Positions 21,877-32,544 of a stretch of 64,000 nucleotides of DNA are shown one piece after another. The DNA comes from Actinostola sp. cb2023 (Eukaryota > Cnidaria > Anthozoa > Actiniaria > Actinostolidae). The stretch covers positions 1-64,000 of the forward strand of contig JAUJYZ010000196.1 of the NCBI GenBank assembly GCA_033675265.1. Direction: 5' to 3'. The position numbers and the translations under genes were made by a program. Numbering within the stretch: the first letter of the stretch is position 1; each line of letters begins with the position of its first letter. Below the pieces are notes generated by a model, which was not told the DNA's origin, searched no databases, and was given only the letters and a program-made list of their open reading frames with translations.

Positions 21877-22330
21877 GTTCCTTTGACGAGGTTAACTTCG
21901 TAAGCTCTTCTGAGTTTGTTGAGAACACGCTTCCACGTATTTATCAATCATCTCTCGAAGACTTTGTCGAGGGAGACCAAGACACTTGCTTAATCGTTCT
22001 TCGTCGTCGCTTTCTCTCATTTCATCTAATATTTTCAAATCTATTTCCGCTTTTTCGATCTCGGTCGTGAGCTGGAATTCCTCCAACTTCTTTTCAAGTT
22101 CCTTCCTTTGAGTTAATCTTCGTAGTTTTGCTTGAGCCTTTTCAAGCTTTGCTTTCGCGGACGTTCGACTTACTCTCGACGAAACCGAGGTCTTGCCAGA
22201 GGTGGTACTATGTTCTGGTGAGTTATGGTTCTTCCGACCACCCTTCACAGGGGGAACAATGTTCGCGTTCATAGAAGGAGCTGCTGACGTAGTTTCCTTG
22301 AATTGATTGTCTAACTAGACGCTCTACTAG
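21877..22330 (-). pseudogene. BEL/Pao gag N-terminus (coiled coil) and leader
   Basis: The minus strand opens with ATG at 22272. Residues about 35-85 form a Lys/Glu/Leu-rich coiled coil (AKAKLEKAQAKLRRLTQRKE), typical of the BEL gag start. The frame is lost near 21930-21950, and a second frame through the stretch [12 protein letters not shown] runs up to the P-element target site and matches in phase the gag at 12356. Upstream (22273-22330) is presumably the leader. A primer-binding site and 5' LTR were not identified. Confidence 0.65.
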
Positions 22331-22840
22331 CGTGAACTTGGGCTTCTTAATAAAGCTGTTTTGATAATAATAATAATAGATTTTAAATAGATTTTAAATG
22401 TGAAACCTAATAGCTTGTATCATCATACAGAAGTAGTTTTAGCCTACATGTATTACTTGCAGAATTTAAGTCACTCGTTGCGTGACTCAGTAGAGCATAC
22501 ATACGTAATTAGCTTCAACACTCACACTCCTAGCTGACAGCTGCATGGCGAAGCACATTTCGATTACCTTGCAAGAAACGATTTCACAAACTCAATAAAA
22601 TTACGATCGAGTTCTTACTAAGCCACAGACATCTGTTAGAAATACACTTTCAGACAGAATTGCAAGGCCAAAAAGTATTCTCTAGGATATTTGCATATTT
22701 ACTAAGCAGTATTAATGAACGACTCGACTGGCTCGAGCAAGGGAGCACGGCAAAATCCTTTTTGAATGCTGCTGGTGATTTGATTTATCGTTACGTACGT
22801 CTGCCATCTTGAATTTCGTTGATAAGCTGCTGACCACAAC
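22331..22840. other. Intervening sequence, no gene recognised
   Basis: AT-rich, with (ATA)n near 22362, an AATAAA at about 22349 on the plus strand and another AATAAA near 22593. It could contain the missing BEL LTR, but no TG...CA pair could be verified. Confidence 0.4.
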
Positions 22841-22844
22841 TTCT

Positions 22845-22853
22845 GTATACTCA

Positions 22854-22884
<31 letters not shown>

Positions 22885-22886
22885 GC
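22845..22886 (+). ncRNA. U6 snRNA-like fragment (pseudogene)
   Basis: The stretch from about 22853 matches the conserved middle of U6 spliceosomal RNA: AAAATTGGAACGATACAGAG followed by AAGATTAGCATG. This includes the ACAGAGA box and AGC triad that pair with the 5' splice site and U2. A weaker match (GTATACTC) precedes it. Downstream, CGCATGCGC departs from U6 after AGCATG. The 5' domain and the 3' stem-loop are absent, so this is a fragment and not a working gene. Confidence 0.65.
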
Positions 22887-22968
22887 GCATGCGCTATGTT
22901 GACCACTTGCAGATTTGGCGTAGAAACACCACGACGACGACCACCAAAAAGAATAACCGTCTGTAATC

Positions 22969-23904
22969 TTAGACTTGGGCCTTCCACAGGAAGCCCAAGT
23001 AATAATGACGACAGTTTTCTAAACCCATGGGGTGGTAACGTAAACATGGGTGAAGACGAGGCTTCACTTGATGCAGCATTAATAGAGAGAATAACCATTC
23101 CTGATAACTGAGCAAGTACTTATTTTGTCTTTCAACTTCATATACTTGGTCTCTAACGTATTCTTCTTGCTGCTCCATAGGTATGATTTGAATAAGCCTT
23201 TCGTAGGTATCAATAACTTTTCCATAGGTTTCTTCTATACGTTTCTTTCTTTCCATAGCAACTACAACGTTCGACGAAATCATCGCTGATTCCATTTCAT
23301 TGTACATTCGTGTCAGGTATCCCTTGTAACCACTGTAGGACTTTTTAGACTGACTTGTCTTTCCTGCAGAACTCCATCAAGGTCTAACAGTTCGCTTGAA
23401 TTTCTTTGTCCATCGTCCCGTGACGATGTCGTGTGAGCATGATGTAAACTTGAAGGGAACATTCCTGTCCCCTGTACTTGACTTAAACTTGATGTGAACC
23501 CTGTGGCTCCTTGAACATAACTTAAACGTGGTGGGAACCCTGTGGTGACTGAACATGACTTAAACATGATGGGAACCCTGTGGTGACTTCGACTTGACTT
23601 AAACTTGACGGAAGTCCTGTGGTGACTTGAACTTGACTTAAACTTGACGGGATTCCTGTGGTGACTTGAGTTGATGGGAACCCTGTGGTGACTGTAACAT
23701 GACTTAAACGTGATGGGAACCCTGTGGTGACTTGAACTTGACTTCAACTTGACGGAAGTCCTGTGATGACTTGAACTTGACTTAAACTTGACGGGATTCC
23801 TGTGGCCCGAACTTGAGTTGATGGGAACCCTGTGGTCCCAAACATGGCCGGCCTCGTTTCATCTTCGTACGAAACGTTTGAACTTGAACTTTCACTCGAC
23901 ATGA
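22969..23904 (-). pseudogene. gag-like ORF of second LTR element, with internal minisatellite
   Basis: From ATG near 23904 the minus strand reads an acidic/Ser start (MSSESSSSNVSYEDE), then a series of degenerate ~15-residue repeats of the type TTGFPSSLSQVQV encoded by a minisatellite (23440-23830). A coiled-coil region follows (23085-23307: AMERKKRIEETYGKVIDTYE, EYVRDQVYEVERQNK). Such a layout suits a retroelement gag N-terminus, placed downstream of the LTR at 28249-28560. Several frame changes occur, and nothing gag-like was recognised below 22969. The gag assignment is an inference from context. Confidence 0.4.
23440..23830. repeat. Minisatellite, ~45-bp units
   Basis: About nine degenerate units of TTGAACTTGACTTAAACTTG plus ACGG(G/A)A(A/T)(G/T)CCTGTGGTGAC. 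Units differ by deletions of multiples of three in most cases, which keeps the minus-strand frame partly open. Confidence 0.75.
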
Positions 23905-24113
23905 CGACAAATCTTCTTTAAACACTTGAAATATAAACTTTGGACTTACTTGAAGACCAAGTAGGGGTTAAAGGCCGACTTCAGCGCAAGTTAATAGTAA
24001 GGTGGCTATTTTGACCTTTTTGAGATCTACCCCTACTCTAGTTGTTGTAGAAGTGGTGTCAAGGAAATGATGCGTTGGGAAATAGTATTTAAGAAGATAA
24101 ATCCTATGGATAT

Positions 24114-24350
24114 ATGGGAGAGAAAGAGGTTTGTGATAAGTGCGGAAAGGAGTTTGTTGGACTTAAAACACACTTAAGATATTGCGGCACAAGGCCTCCC
24201 AAGCCTCCCAAGCCTACAGAATTTCCATGTACAATCTGTTATAACAGCGACCTTTTTTTACAGTGCTATAACCTGTTTCGGGTACTTTCCACCCTAACCA
24301 CAGCGACCTTTTTGGACGGCCATCTACATATTTGGGATACTCCACCCTAA
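24114..24350 (+). pseudogene. Arm-encoded zinc-finger ORF, left copy (18-bp deletion)
   Basis: 78 codons. It opens MGEKEVCDKCGKEFVGLKTH followed by LRYC, a C2HC-type finger, then a PKPPKP linker and a second CxxC (CTIC). Compared with the right-arm copy, six codons after that CTIC are missing, which removes the start of finger two. The C-terminal part runs into the CAGCGACC motif copies and ends as random-looking sequence. Confidence 0.5.
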
Positions 24351-25175
24351 CCACAGCGACTTTTTTGGACGGGTATAGATGCATTTTGGGGTATTTTCTA
24401 CCTGGGTCCAAAGCAAGGAAAAACGTTCTAGCCTTGCAGGTGGAAAGAGAAAGGAAGAATCTTTGCTGTAGTGTTTGCAGGTGGAAAGAAAGGTAGAATC
24501 TTGTGTGCAGGTGGATAGAAAGAGAAAGGTAGAATCTTGTGTGTTTGCGTGGAAAGAGAAAGGTAGAATCTTTGCTGTAGACTCTTGCAGTTCTTGCTGT
24601 AGACTCTTGGGAGGTCTTGCAGGATAGAATCTTTGTTGTATTGTTTGCAGGATAGAAATGTGGAAAGGTAGAATCTTTGTTGTAGTGTTTGCAGGATAGA
24701 AATGTGGAAAGGTAGAATCTTGTGTGCAGGATAGAAATGTGGAAAGGTAGAATCTTTGTTGTATTGTGTGCAGGATAAAAATGTGGAAAGGTAGAATCTT
24801 GTGTGCAGGATAGAAAGAGAAAGGTAGAATCTTGTATTGTTTTGCAGGATAGAAAGAGAAAGGTAGAATCCTGTATTGTTTTGCAGGATAGAAATGTGGA
24901 AAGGTAGAATCTTGTGTGCAGGATAGAAAGAGAAAGGTAGAATCCTGTATTGTTTTGCAGGTGGAAAGGTAGAATCTTGTATTGTTTTGCAGGATAGAAA
25001 GAGAAAGGAAGAATCTTGTATTGTTTTGCAGGATAGAAAGTAGAATCTTTGTTGTAGTGTTTGCAGGTGGAAAGGAGAATCTTTGCTGTAGACTCTTGCA
25101 GGTCTTGCAAATCTGTTCCACAGCGACCTTTTTGGACGGGCATAGATGCATTTTGGGTATTTTCTGCCCATATCC
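24293..25175. repeat. Arm minisatellite and flanking CAGCGACC motifs (left)
   Basis: Units of about 36-46 bp built on GGAAAGGTAGAATCTT and TTGCAGGATAGAAA run from 24430 to 25110. They are flanked by copies of CAGCGACCTTTTTGGACGG with ATGCATTTTGGG at about 24299, 24354 and 25121. The regular motif pairs flanking a repeat block resemble iterons or transposase-binding arrays, but this is only a resemblance. Confidence 0.7.
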
Positions 25176-26965
25176 GAATGTCGGCTCTACTGCATGTAAC
25201 AATAGACATATCTGCTCTTCTGCAAGCTTTCCTGCCTCTCGATATCTATACATTTTCTTTGCTCTATCTTTCGCTCTTTCGAAATCTTTTTCTTTGTATC
25301 TATTTTGTTCTTCTATTTCTGCAACATATTTCCTTCTCGGCTCTATATGCTCTTTTTGCCAATTCTCTTCGAACAGCAAATCTCTGATTTCCTGCTGTCT
25401 GCTGTTTCTGTCTTTCTTCGACAATAGAGATATTGTGCTTTCTGTTTCTATTTCTACTATTGGATAGGGCAGCTTTTCCAGTCCAACAGATTTGGTCTTT
25501 TCTCTTCTCCACATCCATTCCACATGTTTCCCCGTTGGTAGAACTACTGCTATTGCTTTTTTGTATTTGCATCGGCTGTTTGCTTCTTGCAAGTATAGTT
25601 TTCGAGTTCTTTTCTTTCGTATAGCAACGCAGCTGTGCAAGAACTATGTGTGGCTCTGTAGATAGAATTTCTATGTGGTATATTGGACAAGCTCGGAATC
25701 CGAATGCAGATATTGCATAGTCTACAGATTTCTTCCATTTTGCATCGCTGGATATGTTCTTTGGATGTAGTTGCACTCCACAAATGCGTCCTGTTTCGCT
25801 GTGTCCATACCAAGCTACAAATATGTCCCCCAGATCTCTATTCGACACAACCAGATTTCTACCTACTTTCACTAGCAATGGATTCCATTGTTGCTTTGGC
25901 GGTTGTACAACAAATAGATTTCCAGATATTGTTTCTCGAATGCTGTCTATGGCTTCTATCGCTTGTTCTTTGCTTGTTTTGGGATTGTATACCGATATTT
26001 CTATTCTTGTGCATCCTCTAGATTCTACGTCTGGATGTTCGAATGTTTTCTGCAGATGCTTGTTTGGACATGCTACATATTCTGCAAGATGTCCACCGAC
26101 TGCAGACTGCACTTCTCCAGCTTCGAAATTGCATACGATTTTGTTGTATACTTTTGTTCGAACAGCAGTGCCTAGCTTTGTATTCGACGATACCCAAGTG
26201 CAACAATTCCCACCGACAGAATCTGTATTTGCTAGAATTGTTGGTGTGGTGGCCTCTGTAGCACCCATTGCAGAGAAGAAATCTCCTTGCACTTGGAAAT
26301 TCTTTTCTACTTCTAGAAATTGCACCAATGCTTTTCTATCTAGAGTGCCAGAGAAATCTTGCGTATAGTCGATAGAATACAATCCAAACAGATAGGGTCG
26401 AAGATGCTTGTCCAATGTTTGTAGATTGGATAGAATAGTGTCGATTGGTGTTTCTGACACATCTACTTTTGCTAGAAATATACCTGCCGGTTCTTCTTTG
26501 TTTTTTTTCTACAAACAGCTTTCGTAGGTTGTTTGTTTTTTCTATTTCGTGTATTGTTCTACGGATAGTAGATGTAGAGTTGTTTTTTTCTATATACAAA
26601 GATTGTAGAATTTGTACTCTTAGGAAGTCTGCAGAGAATGCTGTTCTACTTGCAAGAGATATTTGTTCTACTATTCTTTTCGCATTTGCACACATTGGTT
26701 TTCCTTTCTCTCGCAATAGATCCAAACGGTGCAAATATCCAAATATGTAGATATCGTCCACAAAAGGCTCTAGACCCAATAGTGGAAAAAGATCTGTTCT
26801 TCCAAGATGTTCTTTGGTGTAGTCTACCAAAGATATATCAGAAAGTAGGTTGCTATTGTATACATTTTCTTGCAATAGGTGGCGTCCGACGGCTTTTGCT
26901 GTTCGTAGTCCAACTTCCTCTAGAAATACTTCTATTGTGGTGGTGTTTTTCAGCGTTGGTTGCAT
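25170..26965 (-). pseudogene. Large central protein, possibly a replication-initiator-like protein (two frameshifts)
   Basis: Three consecutive minus-strand frames form one protein of about 600 residues: 26965 to about 26500 (VDYTKEHLGRTDLFPLL, DDIYIFGYLHRLDLL), 26460 to about 25560 (YLFGLYSIDYTQDF; KVYNKIVC near 26154; GCTRIEISVY near 26010; VVSNRDLGDIFVAWYGHS), and 25600 to about 25190 (AVVLPTGKHVEWMW, then a Lys/Arg/Glu-rich coiled coil). The changes lie at an A-run near 26505 and at a T-run near 25560. The pairing of a YNK motif with a later RIEI strand recalls Rep_trans-type rolling-circle initiators; no HUH motif is evident. I do not know the family with certainty. It is the only large protein of this element. 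Confidence 0.5.
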
Positions 26966-27017
26966 GTCTATATATAGATATATAAAGTATGCTTTTTCTT
27001 ACGGATACATAGAACAC

Positions 27018-28231
27018 ATTCGGATATGGGCAGAAAATACCCAAAATGCATCTATGCCCGTCCAAAAAGGTCGCTGTGGAACAGATTTGCAAGACCTGCA
27101 AGAGTCTACAGCAAAGATTCTCCTTTCCACCTGCAAACACTACAACAAAGATTCTATCTTTCTATCCTGCAAAACAATACAAGATTCTTTCTTTCTCTTT
27201 CTATCCTGCAAAACAATACAAGATTCTACCTTTCCACCTGCAAAACAATACAGGATTCTACCTTTCTCTTTCTATCCTGCACACAAGATTCTACCTTTCC
27301 ACATTTCTATCCTGCAAAACAATACAACAAAGATTCTACCTTTCCACATTTCTATCCTGCACACAAGATTCTACCTTTCCACATTTCTATCCTGCAAACA
27401 CTACAACAAAGATTCTACCTTTCCACATTTCTATCCTGCAAACAATACAACAAAGATTCTACCTTTCCACATTTCTATCCTGCACACAAGATTCTACCTT
27501 TCTCTTTCCACCTGCAAAACAATACAAGATTCTACCTTTCTCTTTCTATCCTGCAAGACCTCCCAAGAGTCTACAGCAAGAACTGCAAGAGTCTACAGCA
27601 AAGATTCTACCTTTCTCTTTCCACGCAAACACACAAGATTCTACCTTTCTCTTTCTATCCGCCTGCACACAAGATTCTACCTTTCTTTCCACCTGCAAAC
27701 ACTACAGCAAAGATTCTTCCTTTCTCTTTCCACCTGCAAGGCTAGAACTTTTTTCCTTGCTTTGGACCCAGGTAGAAAATACCCCAAAATGCATCTATAC
27801 CCGTCCAAAAAAGTCGCTGTGGTTAGGGTGGAGTATCCCAAATATGTAGATGGCCGTCCAAAAAGGTCGCTGTGGTTAGGGTGGAAAGTACCCGAAACAG
27901 GTTATAGCACTGTAAAAAAAGGTCGCTGTTATAAGACTTAAAAACTCTTTTACAGATTGTACATGGAAATTCTGTAGGCTTGGGAGGCTTGGGAGGCCTT
28001 GTGCCGCAATATCTTAAGTGTGTTTTAAGTCCAACAAACTCCTTTCCGCACTTATCACAAACCTCTTTCTCTCCCATATATCCATAGGATTTATCTTCTT
28101 AAATACTATTTCCCAACGCATCATTTCCTTGACACAACTTCTACAACAACTAGAGTAGGGGTAGATCTCAAAAAGGTCAAAATAGCCACCTTACTATTAA
28201 CTTGCGTTGAAGTCGGCCTTTAACCCCTACT
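27018..28231. repeat. Right inverted arm
   Basis: Reverse complement of 23960-25180, with the same order of zinc-finger ORF, CAGCGACC motifs and minisatellite. It ends CCCCTACT at 28231, followed by GACCA. Confidence 0.85.
27823..28077 (-). CDS. Arm-encoded zinc-finger ORF, right copy (84 aa)
   Basis: It is the fuller version of the ORF at 24114. It has MGEKEVCDKCGKEFVGLKTH then LRYC (C2HC finger) and CTICKRVFKS, the beginning of a second finger that is cut off by motif-repeat sequence. It reads inward from the right end. A zinc-finger start is also found on the ATPase of the mini-Polinton, so this may be a captured N-terminus. Whether it is expressed is unknown. Confidence 0.45.
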   Translation of the reverse strand: MGEKEVCDKCGKEFVGLKTHLRYCGTRPPKPPKPTEFPCTICKRVFKSYNSDLFLQCYNLFRVLSTLTTATFLDGHLHIWDTPP

Positions 28232-28248
28232 GACCATGAGAACGATTA

Positions 28249-28560
28249 TGTAAGATCTAAATCTTACATAAGGTGACATATGGTGAGACAACACGGAGAC
28301 TCGTGCACTCGTTTGCTCGATGTTTATATTCCTCTCTTATTTACGATAAATTCACATACAGCAAGTTATGGCATGCTATGGTACGCTACGGCACGGTTCT
28401 AAATTAAACAATAAAACAAAAAATTACAGTTGATAACTAGATGACAAAAGGATAGAATGTACGGGAAAGAAATACCTCATGTTATCTTCACATGGTCTTG
28501 AAACGATGACTAGACAAAGTGTTTCTTAGCGGGAAAAACCGCTGACCGCTAGATCTTACA
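28249..28560 (-). repeat. LTR (probable 5' LTR of second BEL-like element)
   Basis: A 312-bp block begins TGTAAGATCTA and ends TAGATCTTACA, so it has perfect 11-bp inverted ends with TG...CA. The flanking 5-mers differ (GATTA and GGAAT), so it is not a simple solo LTR. On the minus strand it lies just upstream of the gag-like ORF at 23904, with the 4.27-kb element inserted in between. A palindrome TGTAAGATCTAAATCTTACA sits at its low-coordinate edge. Confidence 0.6.
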
Positions 28561-30011
28561 GGAATGTTCGTAATAACATTGGTATAGTCGATGTTTGTGT
28601 TTATATTTGGACTCAGTTCACACTGTTCTAACTATCCCTGAATGTTTTTATAGTTAATGTTGTAAAAACACACAAACGCATTAAGCCATTAGCCATACAG
28701 CTGTTCACAGTTACCAGATAAAGACCTGATTAGTTGTGGATACGTTAATCAGTGTAGAAACCCACTTTTCGATTGCTTATTGTAATGGTCCCGTCCACAT
28801 TAATGTATTAACGCGTACATTTCGATGCATGTTGTCGTTGCGCTCACACCAGTACCAGAAATTCGAGCCATGCGCGCTGTATGCCCTTTAAAAATGGCTA
28901 CCGTACTTGTATAAGAATGTATGGGATCAAACACAATTCATTAAATATCTTTGTTTCGGATGTCAAAAGTTATGTTCCGTCGCTTCTTACTGAGAGAGAC
29001 TTCATTTACAAACAAAACAATGTAATTCGTTGGTGGTTTTCAAAAGATAAGTTCAAACAAATTGAGAAATATAAATCGTCCTAAATCGCCCTTCAATTGC
29101 CATACAATGTCTCATATTTCGAAAATATTGCTTACCTAAAATCGTGTTTTGATGTTCTGATCTCACACAAAGTCATGTTCCGTTGCCTCGCATAGCTTCG
29201 TGATGAAATAACCTTTCCGAAACACCCAAAATAATTCAATAAATCATTGTCTTAGTTCAGACAAAACCCAAGTTTTGAAACACCAAATCATCGGTAATCC
29301 AATCTGGTTGTACATGAAGGCCGTGGAAACCATGTATGAACTCGAAAAGAAGAATTATGTTGGCCATTTCTCCTCACTCGGTGTAGTATGGTAGCCATTT
29401 TAAAGCGAGTAACCAGGCCTTTTTGCAGCACAGGTAAACCAAAGCCTACCGATTGATGTTTTTCCTAAAAAGAGGGAGTTTTGAACTCATAGTAAATATA
29501 TTGGGTTCCCTGTGGTATAGAAAATTCAAAGTGCCTTGGAAGAACACTTCATTTTTAAATCTATGCACCTCAACAGAAGCGCTGGTCATAATATCGCGGG
29601 AGTAAAATATCTCGAATTTCTGGTAATGCTAAAACGATGGAAAACGGTCTGGTAGTTTTTCATTGAAAACACATACATTGTAAAACGGAACCCTCTCTTA
29701 TTAGCAGTGTGGGCGACGACAACGATTAACTCCGAAGGCTTTCGAAAACGTAGAGAGCAACATCTTTGATAATTACAATATACTAAACCTAATGGTCGAA
29801 GCCAGTTCCACCCCCTCTCAGATAAATGAACATTTTCAAAAATCTTAGCTCACTCACACAAACTCACACAAACATAAATAGGTGAATATATATAATATAT
29901 ATAATATATATCACACAGACATATTTCGAATAATTTTTTATCATCGTTTACGTGTGGACGACGTAAAAAACAGAGCAAAGAAGATTAGTTTGCACTTAAA
30001 AACGTGTGGAC
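28561..30011. other. Non-coding stretch
   Basis: No convincing ORF or repeat was recognised apart from an (AT)n-like tract ATATATAATATATATAATAT at 29886-29911. A 67-codon ORF at 28881 has no recognisable features and is not called. Confidence 0.5.
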
Positions 30012-30700
30012 GGTACTTAGAATAATTGACAGCTATGCCATGAACAAGGCGCTATTATAACCCTAATGCTGAGAACATATCATGGTACTTACAGGCTTCC
30101 TATTGCTATTGAAGAATATTGAGTTTATAAAAATGAACCTTTATACCATTCTTTTGTTATCGAGTCACTACAGACTGCAAATGTCAAGCTTGAGGAAATG
30201 GTAGTTGTCGTATTCTGTGATCTCTCCTTGCAGAGCAGTTTCAGCAGATGTTCTCCACAATCTCCAGGTCAGTCTATGTCTTTAGATAAATCAATCTTTA
30301 GAGTTATATTTTCTCTGACAACACGTTCAAGACGGATACTCATCGTTTAATGTTTAAAACGTTTAATGATTTCTAAAAAAATGTGCGTTTACCAACTACA
30401 TTTTAGCCAGAAAGCAATTTGAAAGCGATGTGGCTCCATTGTTGCATGAAAAGGTGAGGTTTTTATGTAAAGATTTATACGTTGAAACCTCGAAATGTTC
30501 TTGAATTTACAAATGAACAATTTCCTAGAAACTTCTGCCCGAAAATCTATCTTGTCAAAAGGAGTGAATAACTTCAATGAATAACTGAATGTCCTTATCG
30601 AACGCTCCCAAGCTGCATTGATTAACGTGAAGCAAACCTTGCGAGAAAACCGAGAAATAGGACTAAGCAGGACTAAGTCAGTGACGCTATAATTTCAGTT
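30012..30700. repeat. Upstream marker block of GPCR unit A
   Basis: The order is GAATAATTGACAGCTATGCC (about 30021), a CAGAGCAGTTTCAGCAGATG block (30233), a GCGTTTACCAACTA block (30385) and the GAAACCTCGAAATG/ATCTATCTTGTCA block (30483-30560). The same blocks in nearly the same order recur at 52412-52940, and pieces recur at 44993-45200 and 62632. They belong to the duplicated unit that contains the GPCR genes. Confidence 0.65.
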
Positions 30701-31688
30701 AATTTCAACTGATAATAGAAAACATTTTTTACGAAATGGAAAGACAAAAAGTGGAACTACTGTCAAATTTTTGATTGATTTTTGTCACGTATGACCCGCC
30801 ATAATTGCCCTCATCTCTCAAGATATTCAAGTGAAGGACTCCTTGAAATGAATATCGGAAGAAAATGACGGAAGAAAAAGTGTTTGCTGTGCGGTGATTA
30901 ATTGAAGCTTTTTTTACTGATTATGTCATTCTCAGACAACATTACAACGCGAAAAAACTATTGGACATAAATTACTCCTGTACACTGAAAGACAATTTTC
31001 CATCATCGGAGATCAGCTAAAAGTGCAAATGCGAGTTAGAGGCTGATATTTTCTCAACTAAAAGCACAAAAGTGAGGCTTTCCTACGATATTATTTTTAT
31101 ATGGAAATTTTAGGTATCAGATCCCTCTTTTGTACCTCAAACTTTGCCTATTTTTCAACGTTCTCTACATGGTGCTTAGTATACCTATTTTAAACCAAAT
31201 TTAAAATATAACTCCCGAAGTTACAGAAAAATAAATACCATAGTTAAAAAGATGACGAAACGTTTATTGCGTGAGCTTAACATCATTGTTGTAGAGCAAA
31301 CGGTAAGCAAACACTGACTCTTCAAATTTGCCTCATAATTTGGCTGAAAAATGGTCCGATTTATCAAACTGGTTTTTAAAAACTGCAAATTTCTCCTAAA
31401 ATAAAATTATCTGGAACATTTTAGTATTTTCCCTAAAATAGATCATCGAAAGGAATGATATGGTGAAAGAAAATAAAATTCGATTTTTTCGAGTTGACCG
31501 TCAATTCTCGATTCTTACAGGCTTCCAACAACAACAACAACAACAATAAATTGCATCCGCTCTTAAACAGCCTACTTCAAACACTAACTTACCAACAGCT
31601 CCTCTAGTTACTCATGGTTGTAAGCTGCACGGCTGCCATGGACGCCTTCATATGCAGCCCGAAAAAGTCATCCATTGGTTGTAAAGCG

Positions 31689-32155
<467 letters not shown>

Positions 32156-32544
32156 CGATCACGTGGTTGTACTGACAGGCGAAAAAATCTGACTTTATTT
32201 ATTTGAAGAATGGCTTACATGATATCAGTAGTGACAGTAAATAAATATGTTTGAAATGCTAATTTTCAACCTCCAGTTGATTGTCGATCTTTCTCAATCA
32301 ACGTCTCAAAGTTTGTTTGCCAGTCATCAGAGCCGTTCTCATGGGATCTTCGGCTCAGTTCATTCGTTATTCAAGCGATATATTGGCATGTGACTGCAAA
32401 CTGCAAAGGGCCTATTAACGCCTACGGCTCGTTCAATTTTGTTAGGATTTTTAAACATCACTCATACTATGTTAGTTTTAAAACGCATAGTTATACTTCC
32501 TCAGAAATTTCTAGTACATGACGAAAGTCACTAGTCATGCATGT

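Larger units (their letters stand above)
23960..25180. repeat. Left inverted arm
   Basis: It pairs with 27018-28231. The main difference is an 18-bp in-frame deletion near 24239 in the zinc-finger ORF of this arm, plus small differences in minisatellite copy number and order. Confidence 0.85.
23960..28231. mobile_element. 4.27-kb element with ~1.2-kb inverted arms and a Rep-like central ORF
   Basis: The arms (23960-25180 and 27018-28231) are near-perfect reverse complements. They begin AGTAGGGGTTAAAGGCCGAC and end with its complement. GACCA (5 bp) flanks both ends (23955-23959 and 28232-28236). Each arm carries, outside to inside, a small zinc-finger ORF reading inward, three copies of a CAGCGACCTTTTTGGACGG motif, and a minisatellite of ~36-46-bp units. 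The 1.84-kb centre encodes one long minus-strand protein with two frameshifts. No DDE transposase, polymerase or integrase is recognisable. The AGTAG... ends recall those of the mini-Polinton at 6355, but the duplication length differs. Confidence 0.8.

Noticed and set aside
22809..23111. 100-codon plus-strand ORF with an acidic C-terminus
   Set aside because: No domain was recognised, it contains the U6-like fragment in its frame, and it overlaps the better-supported minus-strand gag-like ORF.
24324..25640. 438-codon minus-strand ORF taken as one gene
   Set aside because: Only the first ~145 codons look like protein; the rest is translation of the arm minisatellite, and all three frames are open there.
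25300..26460. HUH endonuclease motif sought in the central protein
   Set aside because: No H-hydrophobe-H pair with a downstream catalytic Tyr arrangement could be seen; only the weaker YNK...RIEI pattern is present.
26850..27941. 363-codon plus-strand ORF across the right arm
   Set aside because: It is a translation of the arm minisatellite, mirror image of the left-arm ORFs, with no protein-like composition outside repeats.
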